Source: Cladorhizidae sp. MBARI D1340-BT2
Lineage: Eukaryota; Porifera; Demospongiae; Poecilosclerida; Cladorhizidae
Assembly: GCA_028752905.1 (NCBI GenBank)
Contig: JAQNBH010000007.1
Location: 41,271,872 to 41,335,871 of the forward strand
Length of the DNA: 64,000 bases
Direction of reading: 5' to 3'
Each line of letters starts with the position of its first letter. Position 1 is the first letter of the stretch. Below, piece after piece: positions 11,495 through 22,915 of the stretch. Below the pieces are notes generated by a model. It was not told the DNA's origin, did not search any database, and was given only the letters and a program-made list of their open reading frames with translations. Made by a program: the position numbers and the translations under genes.

Positions 11495-12960
11495 CTGGTA
11501 GCAGCAGTTCTGAATGGTCTTGCACATTTTCTCTATATGACCATCGTTAACCGATTCACCGCTATTTTTTTAAATTATCTGTAGCTATAATTTAGTTTCC
11601 TATAAGAGTTCCAACTGTTGATATCATTAGAGTAGAAATATCGTAAGCTCCAGTTTGGTATAATAATCAGCTCCATTGAGGCATGTGAACAATCAATTAA
11701 AAAGGCTCCCAAGCTCTCCTTCAACACAGGTTCCTTCCTCCCCCCCCTCCCCCCCCAACAGCAGCTCAACTGACCAACCCCACCCTCCCATTACTACTAT
11801 AATTATCTTGTCCACTTCTAGATTCTGCATGATCCCTGATTGGCTGAAGGTGTGGTTTCCGTTTGGGTGAAGATTTGTCGGGGCAAGGCGTCTTGGTAGG
11901 CACCATTAAATTCTGGATTTAGCTTCTAGTCGGGTTTGCCTTCTATTCTTCCCACAGTTGGGAAGGTCTATCTAAGGTCATAATCTTCCTATTCAGATAA
12001 TGCCGCCACTGGTCCTTATTTGCTTTGCTACCTCTGATTGATTTTGTAGACACTTACTTGAATTAGAGAACATTAACGACATTTAGCAGCCGCCAAAACC
12101 TCTGCCTAAAACATTGGGGGGAAAGTTATTCTATTATTAGTTTAATTAAAGTGCAATACAGACCACTATAAATACATGAGTTGTTGTAATAGAACACAAG
12201 GTCATGTGACTGTACATCGGAATGTGTGTATGTGTGTGTGTGTGCATGCAATGGTGCATGCGTGAGGTGGGAGGTAATGGTTCTGCCTAGTTAGCCATGT
12301 GGGGCCATGTGGGGCCATATGCTGGGAGTTGCTTCAGCGAACAGAACTGAAGGGACATATTTAGAGAGAGAAAGTTCCGGTTTCCCATGCGCCTCGCCTC
12401 CCCTTACAAGAATGGTTGTCTAGCAACGAGGTGAGCCCAGCCTTCTCTGATGTGCGAAGGATGCTCATTCAATTCTGCCGAGTATATTGCCTCAGGTCAT
12501 CTGGACTCCACGGAGGCACCTTGTGAGTGCAATGCTAGTTCACTGCCAGCACAATAGCTGTGAAATCATTTCCCCCTCTCTCAATGAAGCCGACCAAACC
12601 TGTTTAGTCCGCTGGCTCTATTAGGACCAACTGTGGATATCCAGAGTTCAAAGTTGTTTCGTATCTAACTCTAGCACTCTGCCCTAGCCTGTGTAGTAGG
12701 ACAAAGAATGTGCTGCCACTTATTGACGAGGACATGAGTACTAGTTAAAGTTGTACAGCCATTCATGCTGTGCTGTCTTCAAGTAGTAGATACCACCTCT
12801 AGGTACTTTATATGGGCAGTGTGCCTGCTCATCTATGTGGGAGAGATCACATGATGCTCAGGTGGGGTGGAGTGACTGAGTTGGGGTGCTCGTCATCTCT
12901 GGGGCTATTCTTCGGGTCATAATCCTAGTATTACATCATCATGTGACATTATTGGCACTA
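11495..12960. other. No gene recognised
   Basis: The stretch contains a C-rich run at 11736-11757 and a TG run at 12226-12243. Open frames are short and carry no motif. Confidence 0.4.
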
Positions 12961-12964
12961 TCAG

Positions 12965-13310
12965 ATCTTGTTAGCAATTGCCCTAGTCTTAACCCTCCTG
13001 ACCCTGGCCATTGCCCTAGTCTTAACCATCCTGACCCTGGCCATTGCCCTAGTCTTAACCCTAGCCTCTGCCCTGGTCCTAACCCTGGCTATTACTCTTG
13101 CCTTAACCCTAACCTCTTAACCTGGCCATTGCCCTAGACTTAACCCTAAACACATCCCTGGCCCTAACTCTTGCCATAGCCCTAGCCACAACCCTTGACC
13201 TAACTGTAGCCGTTGTCCTAGCCATAACCCTAGCCACAGCCACAACCCTAACCCTAGCCATTGTCCTAGCCCTAACCCTAGCTATTGCCCTAACCCTACC
13301 TGACACTGAC
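12965..13310. repeat. Degenerate telomere-like (CCCTAA/CCCTAG) tract
   Basis: The stretch is built from CCCTAA, CCCTAG, CCCTGG and GCCATTGCCCTAGTCTTAAC units, about 18 bp long in the left half and shorter in the right half. The right half contains several exact CCTAACCCTA runs. It resembles an interstitial telomeric repeat that has diverged, or a minisatellite that grew from one. Short related tracts occur at 17455-17525 and 20640-20692. Confidence 0.7.
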
Positions 13311-13499
13311 CTATGGAGTATTGATAATTGATCCAAGTACTATTGTGAATATGATTGCATAGGCCCATGAGCTTACAGCTCTGGCAGAGAGTTCTGTTGG
13401 TGCTGGAGCAAAGTTTATTTCAAGAAACAAGTTTTAGTTACCATCCTGCCTAATGGCTAGGCAAGCCTTGGGTCATGTGACACAATGCTAATTATTTAA

Positions 13500-13730
13500 T
13501 AGTCATTGGGAGAATTGTTGGGATGGGGATAGTGATTAAAGAGGTGGTGGAGGAGAAGGGTGGTGGACGGTGAGGGTGGTGATGGTGGATGGGGATGGTA
13601 GTGATGGTGGAGGGGAGGATGGTGATAGTGGAGAGGAGGAGGTGATACTGAAGCAGGAATGTGGTGATGGGAGCAGGAATGTGGTGGAGAGGTAGGGTAG
13701 TGATGGTGGAGGGAGTACTAGTGTTGGGCT
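13500..13730. repeat. GGTGATGGTGGA-type purine-rich minisatellite
   Basis: Irregular units of GTGGTGATGGTGGAGGGG cover this stretch. The minus strand reads as proline/serine/threonine-rich frames of no evident meaning. Confidence 0.8.
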
Positions 13731-13739
13731 GATAGAGGC

Positions 13740-14110
13740 AACTGAGGTAGTAGTTCTCCTTCCCCTCCACAGGAACTCCATCCCACACTCGTTATCTTTC
13801 TCCACTCCTGATCATAGCAAACATCCACTGGAGGTCACTGAACTTATCAAACAAACTTCCTACATTATACAAGACATGTTACCCACCCACCCCCTCTTAG
13901 TGTAGATTATGCTGACAGCTGAACATAAGGTTCTTAACAGGATATATGCCATGTCTGTATTAAGGGGCGGAGTCACCAAGAGACCAAGTTTACCAGGCTA
14001 CCTATAAAATATATGTGATCGCTGACGCCAGTGTTGTTACCAGGAGAGCATCTTTAGTGAGGCCCTTTATTATCCTAGGTCCAGCCCTAGCTCTCGCTGC
14101 TGCATGTTGG
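13740..14110. other. No gene recognised; TATA-like site near 13993
   Basis: CTATAAAATATATG near 13993 is followed by a pyrimidine-rich leader-like stretch, but the next ATG (14105) opens only a short frame that runs into the 32-bp repeat. No gene is supported. Confidence 0.3.
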
Positions 14111-14133
14111 TAATCCAAGCACTCTGTTGTGCT

Positions 14134-14450
14134 CTGCAGGCAACTTGTTTCTCAGCTGCTGTGCTCTGGAGGCAACTTGTTTCTCAGCTGCTGTGCTATG
14201 GAGGCAACTTGTTTCTCAGGTATTGTGATCTGGAGGCAACTTGATTCTCAGGTGTTGTGCTCTGGAGGCAACTTGTTTCTCAGGTGTTGTGCTCCGGAGG
14301 CAACTTGTTTCTCAGGTGATGTGCTCTGGAGGCAACTTGTTTCTCAGGCATTGCGCTCCAGAGGCAACTTTTTTCTCATATGTTGTGCTCTGGAGGCAAC
14401 TTGTTTCTCAGGTGTTGTGCTCTGGAGGCAGCTTGTTTCTCAGGAGTTGA
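14134..14450. repeat. 32-bp minisatellite
   Basis: About ten units of CTGGAGGCAACTTGTTTCTC followed by AGGTGTTGTGCT repeat at 32-bp spacing (for example 14231, 14263, 14295). The period is not a multiple of three, so the open frame across it cycles through all phases. Confidence 0.9.
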
Positions 14451-15420
14451 TTGATGAGCAAGCTAATGCTATGGCCTTGGCAACAAACATCTGAAATAAG
14501 GCTAGCTGTACCTGAGCACAAGCACTCTGCAGCAGGCATGTCAGCAATAGAAGCCATATAATCTGTGTTGCAGTATCCACAGGTGAGTGCCAGCTCTTCC
14601 CATCTCTTGTAGATACACTCTTGTGCTTGATAAGTATTGGAGTCAAGGCTAATTAAAAAAATAGAAATCAAATTAAAAAAATTAAAAAATACATACAGAT
14701 ATATTATATTTTGTTGCCAGTTGAGACCCTCCAGTTCCTCTCCTCTGCCCGCGACCATCTGTGGTTCAGCCATCTAGGAATGGACTTGGGACATCTGCGG
14801 AAAGAATGTGCTATTTCTGAACTAATCATTTTCAACAGTTTTTTAATTTTGGTCTGGAATTTAATATTTTAACAGCGAGTTTAGAGAATCTATGCAAACT
14901 CTTTGGAAGTATTCCTTTATAGTAGGTATTTGTGTGTGTGTGTGTGTGCGTGGCAGAGTGGGGCATGGCTATTGCGCTGTCAGTGTCACTTAATAGGTCA
15001 CATATCAACATGGAAAATGTAGACACTATTGCAAATTAGATCAATAAAGCTAAGGGGTAGTAGCTCTAGCAATTACAGAATTATTGTGAGGTGAGGAGAG
15101 GCTGTAAGAATTCGAGCTAGTCCATCTGAACAGACGAGGAAATCATTTGAAGTATGCATGAGACCATTTATGAGGAATTTGACAAGTCTTTGCCCTCAGC
15201 ACCATTGCTGATGTCACGATCTATCATTCTTGTCAAACTGCCTGGAGCAGGAAGTGCCGAGTGCAGATGTGGTAATAGTAACAGAGGTCACTGCACAACT
15301 GACACTTCAGATTGTCACGAGTTATTAGCAGTTACTCTTCTCTGCTACATCTGTAGCAGTCCATATTTGAGGAGGCTCAAAGGAGGGAGGGAACTGAAAG
15401 TGATAAGATATGTGTTCGTA
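14451..15420. other. No gene recognised
   Basis: The stretch contains an A/T-rich run (14650-14700) and a TG run (14931-14949). Open frames are short and without motifs. Confidence 0.4.
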
Positions 15421-15424
15421 GGAT

Positions 15425-15975
15425 TCCGTGCACCTGCTGTTGGGTTCCATGGACCCTGCTGTTGGGTTCCGTGCGCCCTGATGTTGGGTTCCATGCACCC
15501 TGCTGTTGGGTTCCATGCACCTGCTGTTGGGTTCCGTGCACCTTGATGTTGGGTTCCGTGCGCCCTGATGTTGGGTTCTGTGCGCCATGACGTTGGGTTC
15601 CGTGCACGCTGCTGTTGGGTTCCGTGCACGCTGCTGTTGGGTTCCGTGTATCCTGCTGTTGGGTTCCGTGCGCCCTGATGTTGGGTTCCATGTGCCCTGA
15701 TGTTGGGTTCAGTGCACCCTGCTGTTGGGTTCCGTGCACCCTGCTGTTGAGTTCTGTGCACCTGATGTTGGGTTCCATGCACCCTGATGTTGAGTTCCAT
15801 GCATCCTGATGTTGGGTTCCGTGCACCATGATGTTGCATTCAGTGTACCCTGCTGTTGGGTTCCATGCACCTGCTGTTGGGTTCCATGCACCATGCTGTT
15901 GGGTTCCGTGCACCTGCTGTTGGGTTCCGTGCACCTGCTGTTGGGTTCTGTGCACCCTGCTGTTGGGTTCCATTT
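15425..15975. repeat. 21/22-bp minisatellite
   Basis: About 25 units of TGTTGGGTTCCGTGCACCCTG and its 21-bp variant are present. Minus-strand frames rich in H-G-T-Q follow from the repeat and are not evidence for a protein. Confidence 0.9.
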
Positions 15976-16214
15976 AACATAACTTGTCTTGATGAAGAGT
16001 AAGCAGCAGGGGCTGTGGATGTCCTGTTTGTGCAGGCTGCATGACTATAGAGTGTGCATAGGTGAAGTAGGTGGAGCCATGGTTGGCTATAATTAGAGTG
16101 AACTGGCTCTACCATGCTGGAGGGCTAAATGACGTTTCAATTGTTGTGCCCCCCTCCCCACCCCTAGCAACATAAAGATAATAGTACAGACCTGTTAAAT
16201 TAGTGTTTTGCTTT

Positions 16215-16345
16215 GGATAAACATGTGTATGTATGTATGCCATGTATATGTATGTATGCCATGTATATGTATGTATTCCATGTATATGTATGTATTCCAT
16301 GTATTATATATATGCCATGTATATGTACATATGTCATGTATATGT
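16215..16345. repeat. TATG/CCATGTATA tandem repeat, left half
   Basis: Units of GCCATGTATATGTATGTAT repeat here. The same repeat resumes at 16980-17075, which suggests that the sequence between them was inserted into a continuous array. Confidence 0.8.
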
Positions 16346-16359
16346 ATGTATGCCATGTT

Positions 16360-16979
16360 TATACTACATCATGTCATCTATGGCTAATCTGATTGGTTAA
16401 TAACTGTAGGTTACAAAGACGCGTAACCTACACCTTTAACTGGATGTAGTTTAGTGCGTGCGCAATGTAGTATAAGTAAGATAGCCTATACTCCACTCGC
16501 GGGTTATGCGCCAGTGTAACCTACTCGTTTGCGCTTTAGCTATTAATGTTCACTGTTCATGAAGCTTTAATGTCATGATAATATTCACTTGATATAATTT
16601 ATATAGATGTTCTGTGCTGCAGTGTAACCTACTCGTTTGCGCGTAACACTGCAAAATATCTGGGCTCATAAATCCCTGAAGTTGAAGGAGTTTTTGATTA
16701 TCAGTTGAAGGAAGTTGTTCCTACTCAGCTGTGTGTTTATCTAGCAGTACTTTGTCAATAGCTGGGGCGCCTTGAGTAAAAAATTCTTCCATTTCTAGTT
16801 GCTATGTAGTTTAGCGCATGCGCAATGTAGTATAAGTAAGATAGCCTATACAAAAGAGTCGGTTATGCGCCAAAGTAACCTACTCGTTTGCTGTTACATT
16901 CCTCGGCTTCGCCTTAGGGTAACCGCAAACTCGGAGGTTACATAGGCGCATAACCGACTCTTTTGTATAGGCTATCCTA
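16360..16979. mobile_element. Hairpin-bearing inserted element (MITE-like)
   Basis: It lies between two halves of one TATG-type array. It holds two direct copies of a block of about 88 bp (16444-16533 and 16805-16890), both with GTAGTATAAGTAAGATAGCC. A perfect 32-bp inverted repeat pairs 16840-16871 with 16945-16976 and continues inward imperfectly. A third short copy of GTGTAACCTACTCGTTTGCG is near 16621. No protein is encoded. The terminal structure and any target-site duplication are unclear because the flanks are microsatellite. Confidence 0.5.
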
Positions 16980-17075
16980 TACATATGTATGTATGCCATG
17001 TATATGTATGTATTTCATGTATATGTATGTATGCTATGTATATGTATGTATGCTATGTATATGTATATATACCTA
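16980..17075. repeat. TATG/CCATGTATA tandem repeat, right half
   Basis: This continues the array seen at 16215-16345 with the same unit. Confidence 0.8.
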
Positions 17076-17079
17076 GACA

Positions 17080-17700
17080 TGGCTGCGTGATGCATGACAA
17101 GCTCTCTCAAGCATATGAGAACCAGGAAAATACCTCTCTACGCACAAGTTGTGTAATGAAGAATCTAATTAAATTATCCTCTCACTCGGACCATGTGCAG
17201 CTAACCTCCGCAATGGACGCTTAATGAAGCTGCAGATAGAGCCAGTGGCTGTAGTTCTTTTATATCTTGCATAATGTACTTGGGAAGTTACTATAGTGAC
17301 CGCTGGAAATTAGTCCCATTACCTTGTAGCCTTAGTTACTATGGTGACTACTGGAAATCAGTCCATTATCTTGTAGACTCGGAAAGTGGTTCATATATTT
17401 TGGGAGCTGTCTGTTTTGATAACGGTCCAATCCCCTGAACACACTGGGATTACTTCCAGCCTAGACCTACTCTTTATTTCCAGCCCTAGCCCTACTCTTT
17501 ATTTCCAGCCCTAGCCCTTGTTTGTAGCCTTTGCCCTTCACCATTCTTGAATGATCCTGGTTGGGGGAGTAGGATGAGCACTAGATGGACATCATCGAGA
17601 CATCCACAGGTACAAGCTGGCCTCAGCACTACTGGAACAACTGACAGGCTCCCAGGTTGTGAATCATGAGAATTTATTCATTTATTCGTAGAGTGACTCA
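17080..17700. other. No gene recognised
   Basis: Two imperfect copies of 'AGTTACTATAGTGACCGCTGG' / 'AGTTACTATGGTGACTACTGG' lie at about 17286 and 17335, each followed by a related GAAATNAGTCC stretch. Short CCCTAGCC runs follow at 17455-17525. No gene is supported. Confidence 0.35.
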
Positions 17701-17709
17701 CACCTGCAT

Positions 17710-18260
17710 TCATGTGATGAAGTTAGCAATAAAGCTACTCCTCCCCTGACCCTTTACCGAATTGCTTTTCAGGATTAAGATCTGGTGTACAGAGGCAAAA
17801 ATCTGGGCATTGGCCAACCACTCAAGCTGTGGGGCTAATGACAGGATTTCACTTGCTATCGGTAGCTTGTGTATTTTAGTCAGTATTGCAAATTGTCCAT
17901 TCAGTTGGAGAGCCTGGCTGGATGCAGTGCTGAGCTCTGTCTCCACTTGCTGTGTTAAGTGAAGCATCCCTTACATCATCAAAGAATGGCCCTAAATCCT
18001 CAAAGAGTTCCCAAGTAACAAGTGATAGACTCTCTGTGCAAGATTTATCCCTAGTTCTAGCTAGGTCTTCAAAGATTCGAGTTGTGGCTTCGAGTCCTCT
18101 TTTGTTGAGTTTGAAAAGAAGGCGGGAGGGGAGGTGGTTGTGGAGGGGGGGGGGGGGGGGGGAGTTATTATTTGTGGTTAGGTGTCTTAGCAACACTATA
18201 GTAGCTTTTGTCGAGGGTCTAAATACAAGTGTGAAACTGGAACCTCGGAAAATACCCACT
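17710..18260 (-). pseudogene. Possible degraded helical-protein exon, unidentified
   Basis: Two adjacent minus-strand frames look more protein-like than their surroundings. The upstream one contains FEDLARTRDKSCTESLSLV and WELFEDLGPFFDDVRD. The downstream one, about 85 codons from 17967, is leucine-rich and helical (LTQQVETELSTASSQALQL). They overlap near 17950 in different phases, as if one base had been gained or lost. A run of about 16 Gs near 18147-18163 lies at the proline-coding start of the first. I do not recognise the family, and it may be chance. Confidence 0.2.
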
Positions 18261-18740
18261 CACAAAAATGGCATTTAAGAAGCCAAACACGTCCTCTTGT
18301 TGGGTACGGGCCATGTGGAAGGTGCAGCTTAGCAACATGGCCTGTTTTTTGTTTCAACAGCACAAAATTAACTTGCAAGAATTAATAAGCAGCAACAACA
18401 ACAACAACAACGCAACACATTACATCATCTATGCATGTTCTGATTGGAGACATAAAAATCTAGATCTGAAAGGTGGGCAAGGCCAAGAAGTTTTTCCTCT
18501 GGGGACCAGAGAGCTTTATCTGGCTTAGAGATGAGTGAAAGGTTCCGGGGCATGTGACTAGCTCTAGGTGAGGGTTTGCAATATCCAGCTGATGACTCTA
18601 CTTGAGTTGTTGCTACTCTTGACCTTCAGTTTCTCTAAAACTTCCTTTCATTGACAACAGCTCCATCCAAGTCATCACCATTGCTAACCTTCTTGTTCGC
18701 TTTGCGTAAATTTTGACCAAGTCTATATATTGTATGCTAG

Positions 18741-19210
18741 CTACATGTGCCCAGCCTAATCCTAGACACTAGAAAACAGCATAGTGGGCCAGCACAGTGG
18801 GTGCTTGCTACTTGTACCCAGCCTAATCCTAGACACTAGAAAACAGCATAGTGGGCCAGCACAGTGGGTGCTTGCTACCTGTACCCAGCCTAATCCTAGA
18901 CACTAGAAAACAGCATAGTGGACCAGCACAGTGGGTGCTTACTACATGTACCCAGCCTAATCCTAGACACTAGAAAACAGCATAGTGGGCAAGCACAGTG
19001 GGTGCTTGCTACCTGTACCCAGCCTAATCCTAGACACTAGAAAACAGCCTAGTGGGCAAGCGCAGTGGGTGCTTGCTACATGTACCCAGCCTAATCCTAG
19101 ACACTAGAAAACAGCCTAGTGGGCCAGCACAGTGGGTGCTTGCTACATGTACCCAGCCTAATCCTAGACACTAGAAAACAGCATAGTGGGTCAGCACAGT
19201 GGGTTCTTGC
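18741..19210. repeat. 67-bp minisatellite
   Basis: Seven units start at about 18752, 18819, 18886, 18953, 19020, 19087 and 19154, each containing CAGCCTAATCCTAGACACTA. They differ by single substitutions. Confidence 0.95.
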
Positions 19211-19384
19211 TGTAATGACACTTACAATGTAGTTACGGTGTGTGGGGGAGAGAAATGTGTGGGAAGGGAGTGTGTGATAGGCAGGACAGGAATGTGTGAG
19301 TCTTACACCTAGTGCATAAGACTCGACAGGTTAGTGGAGAGGTTATGGGTATGTCCACGTGCATGTTGAGATGGAGTAATATTC

Positions 19385-19450
19385 ATATTCCTGATGAAGG
19401 CTCGAGCATCTAGTCGAATCGTCGAGAGAATACAATTTCAAGTTGATTAT
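19385..19450 (+). repeat. Terminal fragment of the same MITE family as at 63.1 kb
   Basis: It contains CTGATGAAGGCTCGAGCATC and GTCGAGAGAATACAATTTCA ahead of AGTTGATTATGGAGAAGG. This is the reverse of the sequence at 2395-2470 and matches the right end of the 63088-63400 element. Confidence 0.5.
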
Positions 19451-19738
19451 GGAGAAGGTTATTCTTATCTGTTGTGAATTTCAATCCGAGCTATGGAGGA
19501 GATTAGCAGTTTCTTGTAACAAAAGGTGCAAGATGGTGTTAACTGTAATGATATTTCCTCTGAAGTAATTAGATAGTATCTCCTCACGTGTTGCAACAGA
19601 TTGAATTTCAGACATCAGACAAAACCATGAATTCACATATTCTGACCAATCGGATGAACTGTCTGTGCTAAAACTGGCCTTCCCTTTTCATATTATGTAT
19701 GCTTGTGCTTGCATATTAAACCAACATATCCACTTCCT

Positions 19739-19873
19739 GCAGTTCATGCCCTTGCTAAGCATGCCCTACCGCAGTACATGCCTTCATTGATAAGCATGCC
19801 TGCTGTAGTACATGCCTCCATTGCTAAGCATGCCCTGCTGCAGTACATGCCTCCATTGCTAAGCATGCCCTGC
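19739..19873. repeat. 35-bp repeat (segment 0 copy)
   Basis: About four units of TACATGCCTCCATTGCTAAG with CATGCCCTGCTGCAG. This is the short copy of the arrays at 26352 and 36612. Confidence 0.85.
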
Positions 19874-20027
19874 TGCTCTCTCTTTCCACTGAGACGTTCC
19901 TATACTCTATCCTCCCAAGTTCCTCAACTATTTCCACCTCCAATATATTAAATTAGGGACAGAGGGCATGTTTGCCGAAGTCTAGACTGTAACCCAAACC
20001 ATCTTGATCCCACCAGTGGATTGGCTT

Positions 20028-20427
20028 CAACACCTCGCTCCCTCATCTTCCTCACCTTGCTCCCTCATCTTCCTCACATTGCTCCTTCATCTTCCTCACC
20101 CTGCTCCTTCATCTTCCTCGCCTTGCTCCCTCATCTTCCTCACCTTGCTCCCTCATCTTCCTTACCTTGCTCCCTCATCTTCCTCACCTTGCTCCCTCAT
20201 CTTCCTCACATTGCTCCCTCATCTTCCTCACCTTGCTCCTTCATCTTCCTCACTTTGCTCCCTCATCTTCCTCACCTTGCTCCCTGATCTTCCTCACCTT
20301 GCTCTATCATCTTCCTCACCTTGCTCCCTCATCTTCCTCACCTTGCTCTATCATCTTCCTCACCTTGTTCCCTCATCTTCCTCACCCTGTTCCCTCATCT
20401 TCCTCACCTTGCTCCCTGGTCTTCCTC
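20028..20427. repeat. 22-bp pyrimidine-rich minisatellite (segment 0 copy)
   Basis: About eighteen units of TTGCTCCCTCATCTTCCTCACC. Three times 22 is 66, so long artefactual frames arise in all three phases. Confidence 0.9.
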
Positions 20428-20639
20428 ACAACCACTGCCTTTTCTCATTCTTTCTTTCTTCTCCTTCCTGATCACGTGTTTGACAACTCCTCTTCAACTT
20501 CTGAACTCCTCCCATCTCTTACTAAACACATGCTCCATCTTACTGCTTAGCTATAGTCCATCTATAGCCACCGGTACTTTGTCTAGTGAACAGGTATTCA
20601 GCTGCTTTAGATTGATTATTGCTCAGCAAGCACTGTTTT

Positions 20640-20692
20640 GCCCTAGCCCTAGTCCTAGGCCTAGCTCTAGCCCTAGCCCTAGCCCTAGGTGG
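20640..20692. repeat. CCCTAG-type short tract
   Basis: About eight CCCTAG/CCTAGC units. Shorter versions sit at the same place in segments 1, 2 and 3, so the tract has grown or shrunk after duplication. Confidence 0.7.
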
Positions 20693-21515
20693 CTTGCTAC
20701 ATGTAAAGCACTGCAGTTAGTGCTATTGCTGGCAATCATATCATGGACACTAAAATATCAACTAGTTTATAATTTTTATTATTCATTTTTAGGCAAGGCC
20801 CCAAGTATAATTTCTCACACTCCCTGTTTTGGATTGACCTACAGGTCGATGGCATCCCAACCCAAACTCACAATGTCAGTGCTTCTTCACTTCCTAAATT
20901 ATGGGCTTCAGCTTTTAAATTCCCAGCGTTGCTTGAATCCTTCCTTAACCCTCTCACTGGCATAAGTCGCAAAACTGATTAACTGCGACGAAAAAAAATT
21001 AACCGTTTTTAAAAATTGCACGAGTATGCCTAAAGCATGCCTCTAATCTAGCTCCTAATCTATCCATAAAATACGGCATTAGGAAAGGGAAGTAAACGTG
21101 CCAGCAAACATAATTTGGAACCGGCCCTTGAGGCTTTAAACCAGACGACCTCAAAACCATGAAAAGTGTGAAAACAAACCCTCGTTGAAGATATCTTCAA
21201 AGATCTATGTTTCTATCTCTCTCCTTCGCACATCTTGTATACCATTATAGAAGGTTAACTATCGGAGGACTCTAAAGGCTCCAGTGCATGTCTATGGCCA
21301 AAATAAAGCAGTACTGCTATGTAAGTTCATCAATGATGCAAACATGAATGACTGGCTCCACTCAGTCTACACCTGTTTGCTTTGGAGTTTCTACTCCTGG
21401 AAACTATTACTAAGTTCAAAGGAGGCTGTGATTGAAAACATCTGCTGTTTAGTTGATGGAGTTCTGTGCAATTCTCTGAAGGAATCTGCAGCTGGTCCCC
21501 AATGGCAACAATAGC

Positions 21516-22575
21516 AACAAAACATGGCATGTGTTGATATGTGTAGTGCTCAACATGGCATATGTGGATATAGGTACCAATAGCAACAAGACATGGCATG
21601 CGTTGATATGTGTAGTGGACAACATGGTGTATGTGGATATAGGTACCAATAGCACAAGACATGGCATGTGTTGATATGTGTAGTGGACAACATGGTGTAT
21701 ATGGATATAAGTAACAATAGCAACAAGGCATGTGTTGATATGTGTAGTGGACAACATGGTGTATGTGGATATAGGTACCAATAGCAACAAGACATGGCAT
21801 GTGTTGATATGTGTAGTGGACAACATGGTGTATGTGGATATAGGTACCAATAACAACAGGACATGGCATGTGTTGTTATGTATAGTGGTCAACATGGTGT
21901 ATGTGGATATAGGTACCAATAGCAACAAGACATGGCATGCGTTGATATGTGTAGTGGACAACATGGTGTATGTGGATATAGGTACCAATAGCACAAGACA
22001 TGGCATGTGTTGATATGTGTAGTGGACAACATGGTGTATGTGGATATAAGTAACAAAAGCAACAAGGCATGTGTTGATATGTGTAGTGGACAACATGGTG
22101 TATATGGATATGGCAACAATAGCAACAAGACATGGCATGCGTTGATATGTGTAGTGGACAACATGGTGTATGTGGATATAGGTACCAATAGCTACAAGAC
22201 ATGGCATGTGTTGATATGTGTAGTGGACAACATGGTGTATATGGATATGGCAACAATAGCAACAAGACATGGCATGCGTTGATATGTGTAGTGGACAACA
22301 TGGTGTATGTGGATATAGGTACCAATAGCTACAAGACATGGCATGTGTTGATATGTGTAGTGGACAACATGGTATGTGGATATAGGTACCAATAGCAACA
22401 AGACATGGCATGTGTTGATATGTGTAGTGGACAACATGGTGTATGTGGATATAGGTACCAATAGCAACAAGATATGGCATGTGTTGATATGTGTAGTGGA
22501 CAACATGGTGTATGTGGATATAGGTACCAATAGCTACAAGACATGGCATGTGTTGATATGTGTAGTGGACAAGGA
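21516..22575. repeat. 69-bp minisatellite (expanded copy)
   Basis: About fifteen units contain TGTTGATATGTGTAGTGGAC and ATGTGGATATAGGTACCAAT. The period is 23 codons, so both strands stay open for hundreds of codons; the longest minus-strand frame (21449-22597) is a repeat artefact. Segments 1 and 2 carry only about three units each. Confidence 0.95.
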
Positions 22576-22674
22576 TAAACAAGTTGTTTAAAATCATGGA
22601 CTTCCAGAAGCTCTGAATTCAACTTTGTAGAACTCTGACTTAGTCTAGTTCTCCAGCGCTCAGCCATGATGTAC

Positions 22675-22915
22675 ACAACAACAAACAAACAAACAAACAA
22701 ACAGACAAAAATACTTGAATAGTGATAACAAAACAAGTGTTTATATCGTTTTGTTCTTGTATAGTTGAGCACAGAGGAAGGTGTGGTTTTGTAAGTTATT
22801 CCTTATGGCTGTAGATAGCAGACATACATACAGATAGATGAGATAGATAGATAGACACACAGAGAGAGAGACACAGAGATAGATAGATAGATAGACACAG
22901 AGAGATAGAAAATAG
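22675..22915. repeat. CAAA and GATA/GACA/GAGA microsatellites
   Basis: CAAA repeats lie at about 22678-22705. Mixed GATA, GACA and GAGA repeats lie at 22815-22912. Shorter versions occur at equivalent positions near 30870 and 41130. Confidence 0.85.

Noticed and set aside
15345..15973. 164- and 198-codon minus-strand frames
   Set aside because: Produced by the 21/22-bp minisatellite in two phases; no independent evidence for a protein.
20004..20965. Long plus-strand frames rich in Pro/Ser/Leu/Phe
   Set aside because: They follow from the 22-bp and 18-bp pyrimidine minisatellites and recur in every phase and every duplicated segment. A faint resemblance of LSSEQVFSC to a hAT C-terminal motif downstream was too weak to call.
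21449..22597. 382-codon minus-strand open frame
   Set aside because: It lies wholly in a 69-bp tandem repeat whose period is a multiple of three; both strands are open and there is no family motif.
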